From Coprinellus micaceus (lineage: Eukaryota > Basidiomycota > Agaricomycetes > Agaricales > Psathyrellaceae), in NCBI GenBank assembly GCA_951394405.1, contig OX596337.1, positions 4,650,001 to 4,714,000 of the forward strand: a DNA stretch of 64,000 bases, written 5' to 3'. Of this stretch, positions 21,682 through 33,284 are shown one piece after another. A program made the translations under genes and the position numbers. The notes below the pieces were generated by a model. The model worked only from the letters and a program-made list of their open reading frames with translations, had not been told where the DNA came from and searched no databases. The first letter of the stretch is position 1. The number at the start of each line of letters is the position of its first letter.

Positions 21682-22137
21682 GCAGAAATGTTTGATCCAG
21701 AGGGGCTATTGGTGGAATGAAATGCCAAGATATCTGATACGACGTCTTACTTGGAAGGACTCACTTTAAAGGGAAGAGGGTACTATAAGTAAAAGCCCTG
21801 GTCCCCACCAACGCGTTGTTTACGAATGGCAACGCCCTCCCCTTGAAACGAACAAAGCAACGAACAGCCTTAGCAACGGCGACGCCTAGTTTACTCGATT
21901 CCGCCAACAGCCACATCGCCTTGTACTCTCTTTTGTAGTCTTTTCGTGCATTTGAATCCCTTGTATTCGAGCCAATGAACAAAAGATGCAGCACCGAATA
22001 AATACAAATAATTTACAAGACGCTCCGGGTGATCTCCGCTCTGCGGATTTAGTGAAGCCTCCAAGAGGACGGAATGAATAGAGAATAAATCCGCAATCTA
22101 TAGCGATGCGCAGGTGCTCAGCCCCAAGACCACCAGT
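21682..22137. other. Spacer, no gene seen
   Basis: 456 bases between two small minus-strand open frames. It probably includes the promoter of the membrane-protein gene at 21190-21681. No repeat or further open frame of note. Confidence 0.4.
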
Positions 22138-22641
22138 TCAGTCACGAGCCCCCATGACTCGGAGATGCCTTGCAAGCAAAGAATTGAACTGCGAGAGTCC
22201 TGGAGGGCTGGAGCTAAACAGCGGGATGGGGTCCGCGATCGAGCAGACTGTGCACCTCGGCTCATACTCTGGTTGCCTTGCCAGGCTCCCAGACGATCTC
22301 CGGTCCTTCTGGACGCTGACCTCGAGGATGCCAGGTGAATAGCCGACCTCATCATCAGATGTCTCGTCTATATCCTGCACCTTTGTGTGATGTTCAAGAT
22401 TCTCGTCTTGAACGGCTTGAAGGGATCCCTCCATTTCTTCAGGAATAGTCTCCATTCGTCGTCGGAATCTTCGCCTCCGTGATCTGATAATTGGGGTGTT
22501 CATCGTCCATAGTCGAGTAGCAAGAAAGTCTCGAAGCAGCTCTTCGCTGCGCCAGACCTTCCTTTGTTTACGTCCTGATATTCTAGCGTTGTGCGCGTCG
22601 GTGAGGGATCGATATCGCTCAGGCTGTCGACATCCTGGCAT
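22138..22641 (-). CDS. Hypothetical charged protein, possibly one exon of a larger gene
   Basis: Open frame of 167 codons from an ATG at 22641. It starts with a basic half containing RSRRRRFRRRM, followed by an acidic region (ETIPEEMEG, DIDETSDDEVG), then a Ser/Pro stretch. Composition looks protein-like rather than random. The same frame stays open for about 80 bases upstream of the ATG with a Pro-rich sequence back to a stop near 22755, so the true start may lie in an upstream exon. No family recognised. It is followed on the same strand by the small membrane-protein gene. Confidence 0.3.
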   Translation of the reverse strand: MPGCRQPERYRSLTDAHNARISGRKQRKVWRSEELLRDFLATRLWTMNTPIIRSRRRRFRRRMETIPEEMEGSLQAVQDENLEHHTKVQDIDETSDDEVGYSPGILEVSVQKDRRSSGSLARQPEYEPRCTVCSIADPIPLFSSSPPGLSQFNSLLARHLRVMGARD

Positions 22642-23002
22642 TCGAAGTCGGGAGAAGTCGGTGTCGGTCGGCTGTATCTTGGAGTCGGGCGTTGGTCGGT
22701 GGCCGGTATGGCTGGGTGGAAATGGAAGAGAGGGAAACTCTAATAGAGGAAGCCTCCTTTATGAGGCTGTCGGTAGGTAAGCCCAAGAGAGATCAAAGCC
22801 ATATCATAGTCTTTGACACACAAAGTAATGGGCTACATTCATTGTAGTCCCCCAATGTCAATTTACGAGGCGGATCAACGACGTCACAATGACGATTGAG
22901 CAATCGTTCTTGCTTTGCCTGCTAGACATTCACCGTAAGGGTTGGCTTTTGTCCTTGTCAGATCAGCGCGGGGATGGTCCAAGCTAAGACCTTTCCTATT
23001 TC
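22642..23002. other. Spacer or possible intron, no gene seen
   Basis: 361 bases between two minus-strand open frames. The part nearest 22641 continues the downstream frame; the rest shows nothing recognisable. Confidence 0.3.
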
Positions 23003-23335
23003 TTATTTTCTTATTTTGACGGGACTAGGTCCCATTGATGCATCCGCCACTGGGGGTCGAATGGTCCGAGAACTGTTCCATCTTTCCATGGACAGCTGTG
23101 GGGGGACCTGGCCAATGCGCCAAATACAGGTCTCTGCTCCACTGTCGATTAGATGTCCTTGGGTGCCTCTTTCCATGAGTTCCACCACGGCGAAGGACCG
23201 CACTATGACCATATACTCCCTCAGCTCGAAGAGCCTCAAGTCGCACAGACCACGAGGGTTTTCTGTAGATGCAATGTCCCGCCATACGATGAGAGGTTGC
23301 GGTGATATCCATGAATGACTTCGGTGAACCAGCAT
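23003..23335 (-). CDS. Hypothetical 110-codon open frame
   Basis: ATG at 23335, open to a stop at 23003. Contains WRDIASTENPRGLCDLRLFE and VVELMERGTQG, a reasonable composition, but there is no recognised domain and a competing + strand frame overlaps it. It could be an upstream exon of the minus-strand frames at 22.1-22.6 kb, or chance. Confidence 0.18.
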   Translation of the reverse strand: MLVHRSHSWISPQPLIVWRDIASTENPRGLCDLRLFELREYMVIVRSFAVVELMERGTQGHLIDSGAETCIWRIGQVPPQLSMERWNSSRTIRPPVADASMGPSPVKIRK

Positions 23336-25425
23336 CGTTTGGTTCTTACTCGGGTGGAGCAGAGTGGAGATTTATACGATAGAAGTCACAGAATGAACGG
23401 CGAGGTCGGGCAAGATGCGCATTTTCGTAGGTGTAGGCACATCACTTAACTCGGCCTTCGTATAGGTCCAAGCGCTAATCTAACTTGCCTGTACTTTGGA
23501 TGCTGAACGAGACCACGCCTCGGCGTTTTGACACCAACTCTGTACCCCTGATTAATCTTTCAGGACATGGCCCAATCTGGAGGGATGTGGGGCCAATGGG
23601 CTGTACGGTGCCGACAGGTGGGTGTTGGGTGGGTTCACCCGTCCGAGGGGCTATACCGCGTCGAAGGTGAAGAGGGCAGACCTTATTCGCTCATTGCGAT
23701 GACAAACTGGACTGGGCGAGGGCCCGAGAGACCGTGGGTCGCAAACGGAAGTAGATTACTACCAGGCACCCGCCCGCCGCCACATACAATATACTAGCAC
23801 TGCTTTAGGAATTGATATTGGTCCTGCTCGGTACCACCAGCGCTGGTAGGACAAAGGAGTGGCGCTGTCTTTGAGGGCGCGGGTGACATCCTCGGATTCT
23901 GTCACGAAATGAATAGGAGACCCGGTCATCAAGCCGTGGTGTCTAACTGACAGTTGTGGTGACATATGTTCAAAAACCAAGGTTCCGTCTGGGTGCTGGT
24001 GCGAGTCGAATGCGACGCGAATCTACTCCTAGGTCGAAAGGGGGATACCTACGTCTTGGACCCTCATTGGTGGTGCGGGACTGATAAATTCCCCTTGAGG
24101 GGCGAGCGGGAACACTCTCACCACTACGGCAAGCGCCCAGGCTTTGGGGTCAAAATCCCACTTACGGATACGGTAATCGGGCCCAAAGTTCCAAACATAC
24201 CCTCCAAATAATTGGGCCTAAATATTTGCCAGGAGGGGAAACCTCAAAGACTCGAAGGCCGTCACATCCTGGTGGGGATATCCGGTCCGCATCATTTCGA
24301 CGGATGGGGAATGTGCCTACCATTACAGCGATAGGGGGAAACATGGTGCGCCTCGAGTACGCCTCGCGCGCCCTCAGAAGCCTCAGTGACCATATGTGTA
24401 CGTACACGAGAAATACGCCAGCAAGTGAATGTAGCCCGTGGAGAGTGAAAAGAGTATTTCCTGTCCCCCAAGGTCCGAGGATCCGAGATACGAGATCGTC
24501 AACTGCGAAATGGCGGCCTGCCGCGAAATATATTCTGCGTTACGTTACAGTACAACAGGTGACCACGATGTTCGGGCAGAAGGAAAGGAAGAGAAGAGAC
24601 GGAGAGGTGAGAGCGCCCGGCGCCCACCAACAGTCAGAAGGTGTCGTCGTCAACAGCAATAGATTCAAGGTAAATGTCAGTCGCAACTGCCTAGCTAAAC
24701 GACCGAGAGATGTACACTAAATCGGCTTGGGCGCGCTATCGAAGGCCGACGCGCACAACCCTCCTCCATCGCCCAGGCTTCAGCCGCCATCCCATGGTCC
24801 GAAATTACGACCCATAAACCATTCACCCGCCCCATCCCGCTCGTACCCAGTGATCACTCCAAGCCAACGTGATACGTCGGCGACTTAGCTCGGTGACACA
24901 CCCACCCGCACCAGGACCCTGGTAATCCTGAGAAGCTACACGGACGCAGATCGACAAAAGAGTTGACACGCCTCGACTTAAACTCGAGGTGATCAGCCAC
25001 CGGGCAGTAAATGAGGGCGTGCTGCGCAAAATGAGACGGAAATTGAGCATTGTGGGGGGACTCGGTAGCGAGTGCACGATCCGATGATGTAGGCCAGTGC
25101 CGTTATTGGAAGAGCCAGGGAACAGGGATTCAGGAGAGGGAGAGAAGACAGAAACCTTGAGGTTCAAGCGAGGTCGTGAAACGTCGGAATGTGAGAGTAG
25201 ACGGGAGATAGAAAGTGCGAGAGTAATCGAAATCGTTGGCGCGAAATCGGGAACATAACGATCGCAAGACAAACAAAGATATGAGTGCAGGTACAGGTGA
25301 TGCAGTCCGACAGAGTGAAGCGAAGGAAGCAACGGGAATATGACATGAATAGAACATACGAACGATGACGTTGGTCGAGGTGACGAGCGAGAAGATGATG
25401 AATCCGAGACGACGAGAGACATAGA
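23336..25425. other. Intergenic, no supported gene
   Basis: Short open frames on both strands without recognisable content. The right end (about 24.8-25.4 kb) becomes purine-rich on the + strand, i.e. pyrimidine-rich on the minus strand, and is likely the 3' untranslated region of the PP4 gene that stops at 25426. Confidence 0.5.
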
Positions 25426-28400
25426 TCACAGGAAGTAATCGGCTGGAGGCCGTTTGGCTGGGATCGAGCGCACGTCCTGGATGAAAAAGAATGGTAAGCC
25501 TCTAAGCGAAGGGTTCAAAGTGGACGTGATATGCCAGAGTGCCCCCTCGTTGACGTTTCAGAAGTAAATGAGCGCGAAAGAATATGACGAGGGGAGAGCG
25601 CGATGGAAATCATCGGAAACGTTGGAAAACGCTCCACCATCCCGATCAGCCACAAAGGGAACGTAGAAGGAAGAACCCGTTATCGAGAATGCGAACCCAA
25701 TCTTGAATACGCGACGGCGGAAAAGGAGACGAAGGATACGCGAAAAGCGAGATAACTCACCACAGCAGCATGCTGGAAAACCTTGTACTCCTGCGCGAGG
25801 TGTTCGTCCAGTTCCAGGATCGAGGCCACATTGCCACATCTGCACGAGTACAACATGTCAGTGCCTTGATCATGATCGGGGAAGTCATACAGTGGAAAAA
25901 GGGCAAAAGGTAAATGAATAACAGGAGGGAGTGGGATGGAACTGGGCATGATGAATGAACCCGGGGACGAGATAACAGAAAGACTACGAGCATCTAGGGT
26001 TTGATCGCAGCCCGCAATGACGACAACGAGCCGAGAAAGATGGTAAGCGGAGGAGACAGGTTTACGTCGGCGGGAGACAAGCGGAGGGTACAAGGATGGA
26101 AGAGAAACACAGAGCTCAACTGCAATGCGTAGGCCATGAAGTGATTGGATCGATCACCTCGGCAACAGACCCCTGCACGCGCAGGGAGATGCTACGGAGT
26201 TTACAGGCGTCGCGTAGGACCCTTGGCTGGTCGACAAGCGAGAGAAGCCATAATAAAAAGATCATAGTCAACAGCAACGCGTAGGCCTCACCGTGATTAG
26301 ATGAGGGAGGGGATCTAATCACGGGAAGGCCAGGGTCGCTAAGAGATACGCGTCCGTCGAAAGGAAGAAGGACGGGATGGAAAGCTCTAGATTCCACTCT
26401 CGTAGGGTATGGGCACGGCAAAGCGAGATCGCAAACATGATAAAAAGATGGGAATGAAGGGGTGGGGCGGACACGACCCGCGATGAGTAAAGCAAGGCGT
26501 GAAGGAGGTCGAATGCAGGGGTAGGTTGGATAGATCTGACATCCAGAATGCGAAAGGGACGCTGAAGTGAGGAAAACGCAAGACGTTGAAACACATCGGA
26601 AGAACGAAAGAGGAACATAGACTCCCCCAAAAATCGAAAGGGGGAGAAATAGATTAGATCGAGACGCCTACGTCGACCCCTTGCTCCAGCTTTCCGAGTG
26701 ATATGGGCGTCCGAACGATAGAAAGGTAATTGGGGGGTGAATACACGCGACAGTGAAACACGTAGGCGCTTAGAGGATAGGAGAAAGGGGAGTAGATCTC
26801 CCAAAAGCGGTCCAATCTCGACGAAAGAGGAGAAATACGAGATCTTCGACCATGATACGATGGGTAAAGCGACTCGATATGGCCTCTCGCATGCCCCCTA
26901 CATCAGGTGAAGGGAAACATGCGAATCTAAAACACCTGGAAGAGTCCTAGGACTTCCGAGTAAACGGAAGAACACTCCAAAAGAGATATGTTCGAGCCAT
27001 GAACGAGAAACCGGCTCGAACTTGCATACTCGTTGAATAGAATTCTCCTATCGGCTCCACCTTACCCCCCGCGTGAAGGCGATCTGAAACACAACGAGCT
27101 CGCCTAGTGCTCGATATCGAGCACTAGAACCCTCTACCCAGCACCCAGAGCGAAAGACAAGGCCGTAAATGGACCAAAATGTAACCAAAACAACATGGCC
27201 TGACCGGGATCGGAGGGAACGCCGAACCGGTGCAGCTCTGTGCTGTGCATACTGCGTGCCAGATCGACTGGCACGAGTGCACCCCGGTAACCAGACAAGA
27301 AAACATGGGGTACACCGCAGACCCGGAAGGTATACTGAGTACCCGAACGGGAACGAGGAGCGCGCCCCCCTAGGCGAGGAGGGGAGATAAGCCAGGCTCC
27401 TCCCGCAGTAAATCCCAAGGCAACATACTGCAGGACGAGCGGCGCACGAGGAAAAGGAAGGTCGTCCCCCGTTACTTGGGGAACGGACCATTCTATGTCG
27501 TAAACGCCCCTCCTACGGTCCGAACACGACGATCCACGCGCCCTCCCCAAAACGCGCTTGTCGAACCGTCTGTTCGAACCCACCGCCTCAAAGAACGTAA
27601 ACCGGTCCGAACGTGAAGAAGACGCGTGGATACCACGCGCCTTCAGCCATCGCTCGGGTACGACGCTAAACAACTCAAACATACGGGATGGGAGGGGGTA
27701 CGTGCCGCCCCGGCCACGGTAACCTACGCGCAGAAAGAGCGGAGCACGAGGTCGCGTACTGGCGCCAGAGTCATGTATGTCACCCGAAACAGGGCGCAGG
27801 ATTCCAGTCACCCGGTTATCACACCATGAGGCATTAGGGGAAAAGCTAGCGAGCGTCAGAATGGTTCCCGCTGCTGGGGCAGCCGGCTACACAACCAGAC
27901 ACCGGATAACCGTGTCGAGGATGGTACCGTTCGTGAAGGGAAACATCGTACGCAGGGCGTAAGACACCGGAGGCTTCGACGTAAAGAAATCGACCGAAGT
28001 GAAGTAGTGTGAACGCGCCAGAAGAACGAATGGAAGTAGGTTCCGAGAAATAGGAGGTGTGTCATACCCCACCTGGGGTGAGGTAGATCTGAACGTTGAA
28101 GAACCGAAGGAAAGGAGGAGACCCGACGGGAGCTCGAACGAAGAGGAACGATAAGGCGAACGAAAGTTCAGTGAAGATATGAAGTACCCCGCCCCGAAGA
28201 GAAGCGAGTAGAGGAAAGGTAGACAGGACGAACACGCACCTATAACAGTAATTCGGCGCGCTCCATACCGTGACAATCCGATTTTCAAACATCAACTTGA
28301 ACCCCTCCATCGCGAGTTGATGTGCCCGAGCGATAAGGTCGATGGCATTATTGTGGGCGAACGCCTAGGGTATAAGAGAATGAGCGCTAATCACCTGGAT

Positions 28401-30806
28401 TGCTGCGGTGGGAGGAATGCGGGGCCGAGTACAGTCCCCTGCGTGATCAAGCTTCACGGAAGCCTACACCCCGAATGCACAGTAATGTACTTCGAGGGAC
28501 ATCGGGAACATCGGGAACGTTGTGAGTATGAGAGTGCAGCCCTCCGCATAATCAAGTCCCACGGGAGCCTACACCCTGAGTGAACAGTGCGCAGGGGGTA
28601 GTTCGGAATGCCCAACCCAGCCGACTACCCAATCCAACTGAACGTAAACGTAGGCCCACATACCTTCGTAATATCCGCCCCAAACAAAAACCCAGCGCCG
28701 CGCGGGGAGAGGCCCCAACCTTGTATATCTGCGGAATCAAGCACCAGTCAGTACGGGTTCGACTTGATATGGCGTAGGGAGAACCAGGGAACGTAGCGTA
28801 GGATAAGGTAAAGGACACGAAACGGGGTCACCTAAAGTGACGAAGGAATGGCACAGACGGCGGGTTCGGCAACGCGTGCGAAATGAGGTGGAGGAAGGAG
28901 AGCGAAGTAGTGTAGGAAATCCAACCAACGGCGCTCGGGGAAGGTACCGAACGTGTCGAATGGGCCTCCCCAAAAGGCCGACCCGTAGTCCTCGAAGATC
29001 AGGCAACGAGAAACAGGGAGAAGGACGGCCGAAAAGAAGAAGTTCGGCCTCCTAGGAATCGGGTTGGAATACGCGAAATAAAAGGAAACCCCGGCACAAA
29101 CGAAAGAAGAAGAAACGAGAACGTACCATCCGGATCCGACCACAGAAGGTCACACATAGGTCCGTCGTGGGGTACCTCCTGCTTCCTGTCGATAGCGCGG
29201 ATCTGAGGTGCAGAGAAGGAGACGTCAGCGTCAATTTCGCAGGACGGTGGCGGGTTAGGTTTAGGAGAGAAACCGACAGAAAGAACGCGGGTGAACTTCA
29301 ACAGTGAGGGGACATGGCCGGGCTCGAGGAGGGGCGGGGAGGAGGCGGGCGGACGGGGAAGATATGTACGAATAAAGCACGTCTAGAGTCGAGACAAGGC
29401 CCAGAGGACCATAGAAGAACTTCTCCGTACCATGGCATGAGCCAGGAAAAATCGGAAGAAGGAGAGAGAGAAATACGCCGAAACATAGCCAAAAGACGAA
29501 ACAATAGCCCACCTGATCAACAGTCTGAAGATTCGGACTCAACCCCCCATGCACGCAGAACACCCGCCCATCCACGATGGCCCCCAAAGCGAGGTAGTCA
29601 AACACTTCGCAGCACCACCGCCAGACGTTCGCGGAGCCGTACTTGCGCTGGCATTCGTCGTAGAAGCCGTAGACCTTGGAGGAGCGGTCAGTGCTGTGTT
29701 AGGAGGGAGGAAGACGCGTTCGAATGCTCGAAGACGCGACGGGGACGCGTCACAACGGACGAGACTGAACAGGTGGGCAGAAGGGATGGAGGAAAAGCAG
29801 GAAGAATACACACCTGCGTAATCTGCCTCGACTCATGGTTGCCCCTAATCAGCGTAATTCGCTCCGGATACCGCACTTTGAGAGCGAGGAGGAGGAGGAA
29901 GGTCTCGACGGAGTAGAAGCCTCTGTCGACGAAGTCGCCTGTTGTTTTATGGAGCGTGAGTGTGGGTATGGGGTTTCGGGGACGAAGTGAAAGTGGGAGG
30001 GGAAACGGGCACGAAGAGAAAGTGAAAGACGTAGGGTGAAACCGGAAAGAAAGAGAATGCAAACAGCGCGAATGGGGTAGAATGGCTGTCGTCGGTCGCG
30101 TATCGACGGAGGTGAACGAAAGCTTGAATGTATGAACGCCATCGAGGGCGAAGGGAGGGCGATGCGGAGGCGAGGAAGAGATGATTATGACAATATAGAA
30201 TAGAGAAGTGGAAGAAAGGGATACGGTTATGCGGAGAAGAGGAACGAAGGAGCAGGGTAATACGGAAGGATCGAAGGAGTACGATTATAAAGAATATGAA
30301 GGCAGTTTGGGATGGAGGAACGAAGGACGGCAATTTGGCGATGGAGGAAGCAAGATAGAGACGAAAGAAGGCAGGCGATGAGGAAGAGAACGTACCCATG
30401 AACAGATAATTCGTATCCGGGCAGAACCCGCCAACCTTGAAGAGTTCCATAAGGTCCCAGAACTGGCCATGGATGTCTCCGCATATCTAGGCGCCCGTTC
30501 GAGGCGTCGAGAGTTCGGGGCGACGTAAGGCGGTAACGACGAGCATAGAGGACATTGGAGGTGTAAAGAAGTAGGTTGTAGTATAGAGAATCAGCATCGA
30601 GTCAGCCTAGACGAAACGAGACAGCGTACCGTAACCGGCGCGTCCACAACCTGGACATTCCCCTCCTCAATCAAAATCTCCCTCGCCTTCAAACACAACC
30701 GCTTCACATCCTCTTCAGAAATGGGCTCGCATCGCGTTAGCTGCTCGATCTGTCTGCGCGGGTCGAGGTCCGAGGCAATTTGAAGTTGAGTGAGTGAGTA
30801 GAGCAT
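25426..30806 (-). CDS. PPH3: Protein phosphatase 4 catalytic subunit (PPP4C/PPH3), nine exons
   Basis: Ser/Thr phosphatase of the PP2A-like group; PP4 acts with regulatory subunits in DNA-damage recovery and other signalling. Exons 5'->3' on the minus strand: 30806-30630, 30486-30396, 29938-29814, 29674-29513, 29202-29127, 28728-28664, 28364-28240, 25839-25761, 25476-25426. All introns are GT...AG and all phases join; the product is 316 residues (human PPP4C: 307). Metal and catalytic motifs: GDIHG 62-66, GDFVDRG 90-96, RGNHE 121-125, HGG 173-175, RAHQ 245-248, [11 protein letters not shown] 267-277. The C-terminus is DYFL, whose Leu is methylated in this family. [16 protein letters not shown] and [16 protein letters not shown] favour PP4 over PP2A and PP6. 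Odd: introns of 143, 457, 139, 310, 398, 299, 2400 and 284 nt, and two extra residues (PR) in the N-terminal DLD..RQIEQL motif. The start at 30806 is the first in-frame ATG; a separate short first exon is an alternative. Confidence 0.94.
26291..26324. repeat. Perfect 12-bp inverted repeat with 10-nt loop
   Basis: CCGTGATTAGAT at 26291-26302 is repeated exactly as its reverse complement at 26313-26324, with a G/A-rich loop between. It lies inside the 2.4-kb intron of the PP4 gene. It could fold in the transcript; no function is evident. Confidence 0.85.
27104..27127. repeat. Perfect 24-bp palindrome
   Basis: The left half CTAGTGCTCGAT is followed directly by its exact reverse complement, centred at 27115/27116. 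It is inside the 2.4-kb PP4 intron, six bases below the end of a 182-codon minus-strand open frame (27682 to 27134). Confidence 0.9.
28427..28592. repeat. Two diverged copies of a ~60-bp repeat in a PP4 intron
   Basis: About 28427-28483 and 28530-28592 share blocks such as ATCAAG, CACGG(A/G)AGCCTACACCC and ACAGT, offset by about 104 bases. Between them is a short direct repeat of GGGAACATC. Located in the 299-nt intron between PP4 exons 6 and 7. Confidence 0.7.
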
Positions 30807-31933
30807 GGCGACGATATGGTGATCGTGGTTGGGTTCAGATGGGACAGGGTTTTCGAGGATTTCACGTCGGTTTTGGGGGAACGCGTAGTGAATCGTGGTG
30901 TATTGTGACCCAGGGTGGTGGATAGAGAGGTAGAAGTCGCGTTGGGGTTGTCCCAAGGCCCATACGGCGCCGATACGGGGTGGGTGTGGATGTCAGGCAG
31001 GGGCGACACCGTCGGGGAAGTATAACACGATACCGAACGAACAAGCGCGCGTCCAGGGAGGAGATCGCGCAGATTAGCGCCCAAGTGCGATTGACCGCGT
31101 ATCAGTTCAGAGTTCAGGGTTCAGATTCGAAGGAAACCAGTCAGATACACCATCCAACCCATCCAATCCACTCTGCACGCACCTATCCAAATCACTCGGC
31201 ATCGAATCGCCTCTCCGTCCCAATTTCTCCCTTTCCTCCTTTCTATCCGTCTATATTCACGTCTAGGGACCTCTACGACTCGAATCTTGAGGTAGGATAC
31301 GCGCGCTCGGAAGGTACGATGAGGACCAGGTGATGGTTTGAAGCAGAAATTGGATGTTCGGTGTCAATACCGATCGCGTCACACGGCTGGACGGAAGGGG
31401 AATGTTATTGAGTCCGCCCCGTTCTGTCCCCGCAATTGAGTTGGGGATAGGGGCCGGCGTCGTTGAGGGGATATGGCCGTTGGGTGCGTGCTGGGATGGT
31501 GGGGAGGACGGTGGGGAGGAGGAGGAGGAGGAGGGAGGTATGTGTTCTGCTATGTCTGCTATACCACTGAAGTTGGAAGAATGTCGACGGCCTTATATCG
31601 TCCGACAGCAGAGACGCCTGTTTGCTTGGATCCCCGAGCGGAATGCCGTTTCAGCTTGGGGGCGATCTTCCGAAATTCTGAGGCCGAGTGTAGGGCGCTC
31701 AGCTCAAACGCCACAGCTGCTGGGATAGGGCTGGCCCTCATCAAGAGATGGCTAGACCTCGAACATTTGAATGCTTCGCCATCGTAAACTACAAGATGAG
31801 CACAATGAGGGAATTGAGCGACGTCCACCCACCCGGGCTCCATGTAAACCCAACCATAGTCTACTTAAGTCGCTTTATCCTCCCACTGTAACACCACGAT
31901 CCTCCTCGTGCTGATTATAAGTCTCCACATGAA
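30807..31933. other. PP4 upstream region with G-rich (GGA)n tract
   Basis: Divided among the PP4 promoter/leader and intergenic DNA. A run of GGA triplets sits at about 31515-31535 inside a G-rich stretch (31440-31540) that could form G-quadruplex structure. Many short open frames, none convincing. Confidence 0.5.
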
Positions 31934-32780
31934 TCGAGAAAACGGACTAGGCACCACTGCGCTAATGAGGTCGCGCTCCCACCACCCAGCACCGCGGATT
32001 CCTTCTACGAAGGTTAACTGCGCATACGGGTTGGCTTGGATGCGAGCTGGTATCCCATGGTGGGAAGTGCGATATCCATTGAGGGAATCCGAGCGATTCA
32101 ATGGAGGAAATGTTAGAGACATGAATCGTAACATCGCCAAACAGTGTGATGGTGGTATTAGTGGAACCCTCTGGTGTGGTTCCGCCTCTTACTTCTGGGG
32201 TGCGGTATCCCAAACGTCCGAAGCCAGGCCTCCGAGGCCCCAACCATGTAGACTGGTGTGTAACTGATCAAGTCCCCCTCCCACAAGGACGAGACGAAGT
32301 ATTCGACCCTCGGATTCTCATTTGGTAGTGTAACCGCTGAACAGGGAGAGACGAGCTCGAACGATGTCCACCCACCCGAGCCCAGGCAAACACAGCTGTG
32401 GTATATCGAACGTTCTATGTACACTACGGCTACATCTCGTGATATTCCTCGTACGAAGTCTCCGCATAGTCAGAGAAACGGGACGACCGTAGTCATAGTC
32501 ATATGGTGACCTCGCCCACCACGCGCCCGTCATTCATGTAACCCACCCCAACGTACAGAGATCACTTTCTTCCTTCCTACCTCCAGCACATGACCACCCC
32601 GTACGGAGGGCCCGCGTACGTAGAAAACCGGACCACTTAGGTCACGCTCCCACCGCCCAGCCCCGTGGATCCACCCTTCTAACCTTAACTGCGCAAGCGA
32701 GGATTGGGTAGACAAAGTGAGATGTGCGATGTCCATTGGACAGAAATAGAGAAAGCTCGAATCACGAGATGGAGGGAAAG
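31934..32780. repeat. Pair of diverged ~170-bp dispersed repeats
   Basis: About 31934-32110 and 32615-32780 share in order: GAAAAC near the start, CGCTCCCACC.CCCAGC.CCG, a TTCTA block, TTAACTGCGCA, then GTGCGAT.TCCATTG and a GAGATGGAGG-like end. Two weaker partial matches centred on the CTGCGCG core lie near 33225 and 34890. No coding capacity is evident. They may be remnants of a non-autonomous element. Confidence 0.6.
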
Positions 32781-33284
32781 TTCCACATAAGAGGGCGAAT
32801 GAAGTTTCGACCATAGTGATTTACCGCCTCACACGCTCGACGCGTCGTCGAAACACGAAACTGGCTGCACTGCGAATTGTGGTGCGTCTTTCAGCCGTAG
32901 CGCTCATATATGACCACGTAGCTCATGCAGATACAGTATACACTACAGAGAGATCGCCCCCCGCATATCTACGATAACGCGATCTCCACTCGGTGTTTGG
33001 AAGTCCAAGCTCAAATTGCGATTTCGATCCTCGCCGACTTAGCTCACCATCTCCCCACCCGAGCGGCAACTCTTCAAACCATCATACACCGGCCTCCTAA
33101 CACCTGATCACCCCCTCCCCGTTCATTCACCGTTGGTGGGCAAATCAGACGACTCCGGTTCCGACTCGCGAGGTACCTCATTCCGCAACCCCACCCAACC
33201 TGTGGGTTACAGAGGCCAGAGGCTGAAAGGCTAACTGCGCGTCCCGGGGATTTTGGATGGGATACAGACCGGAAGCACGACTTG

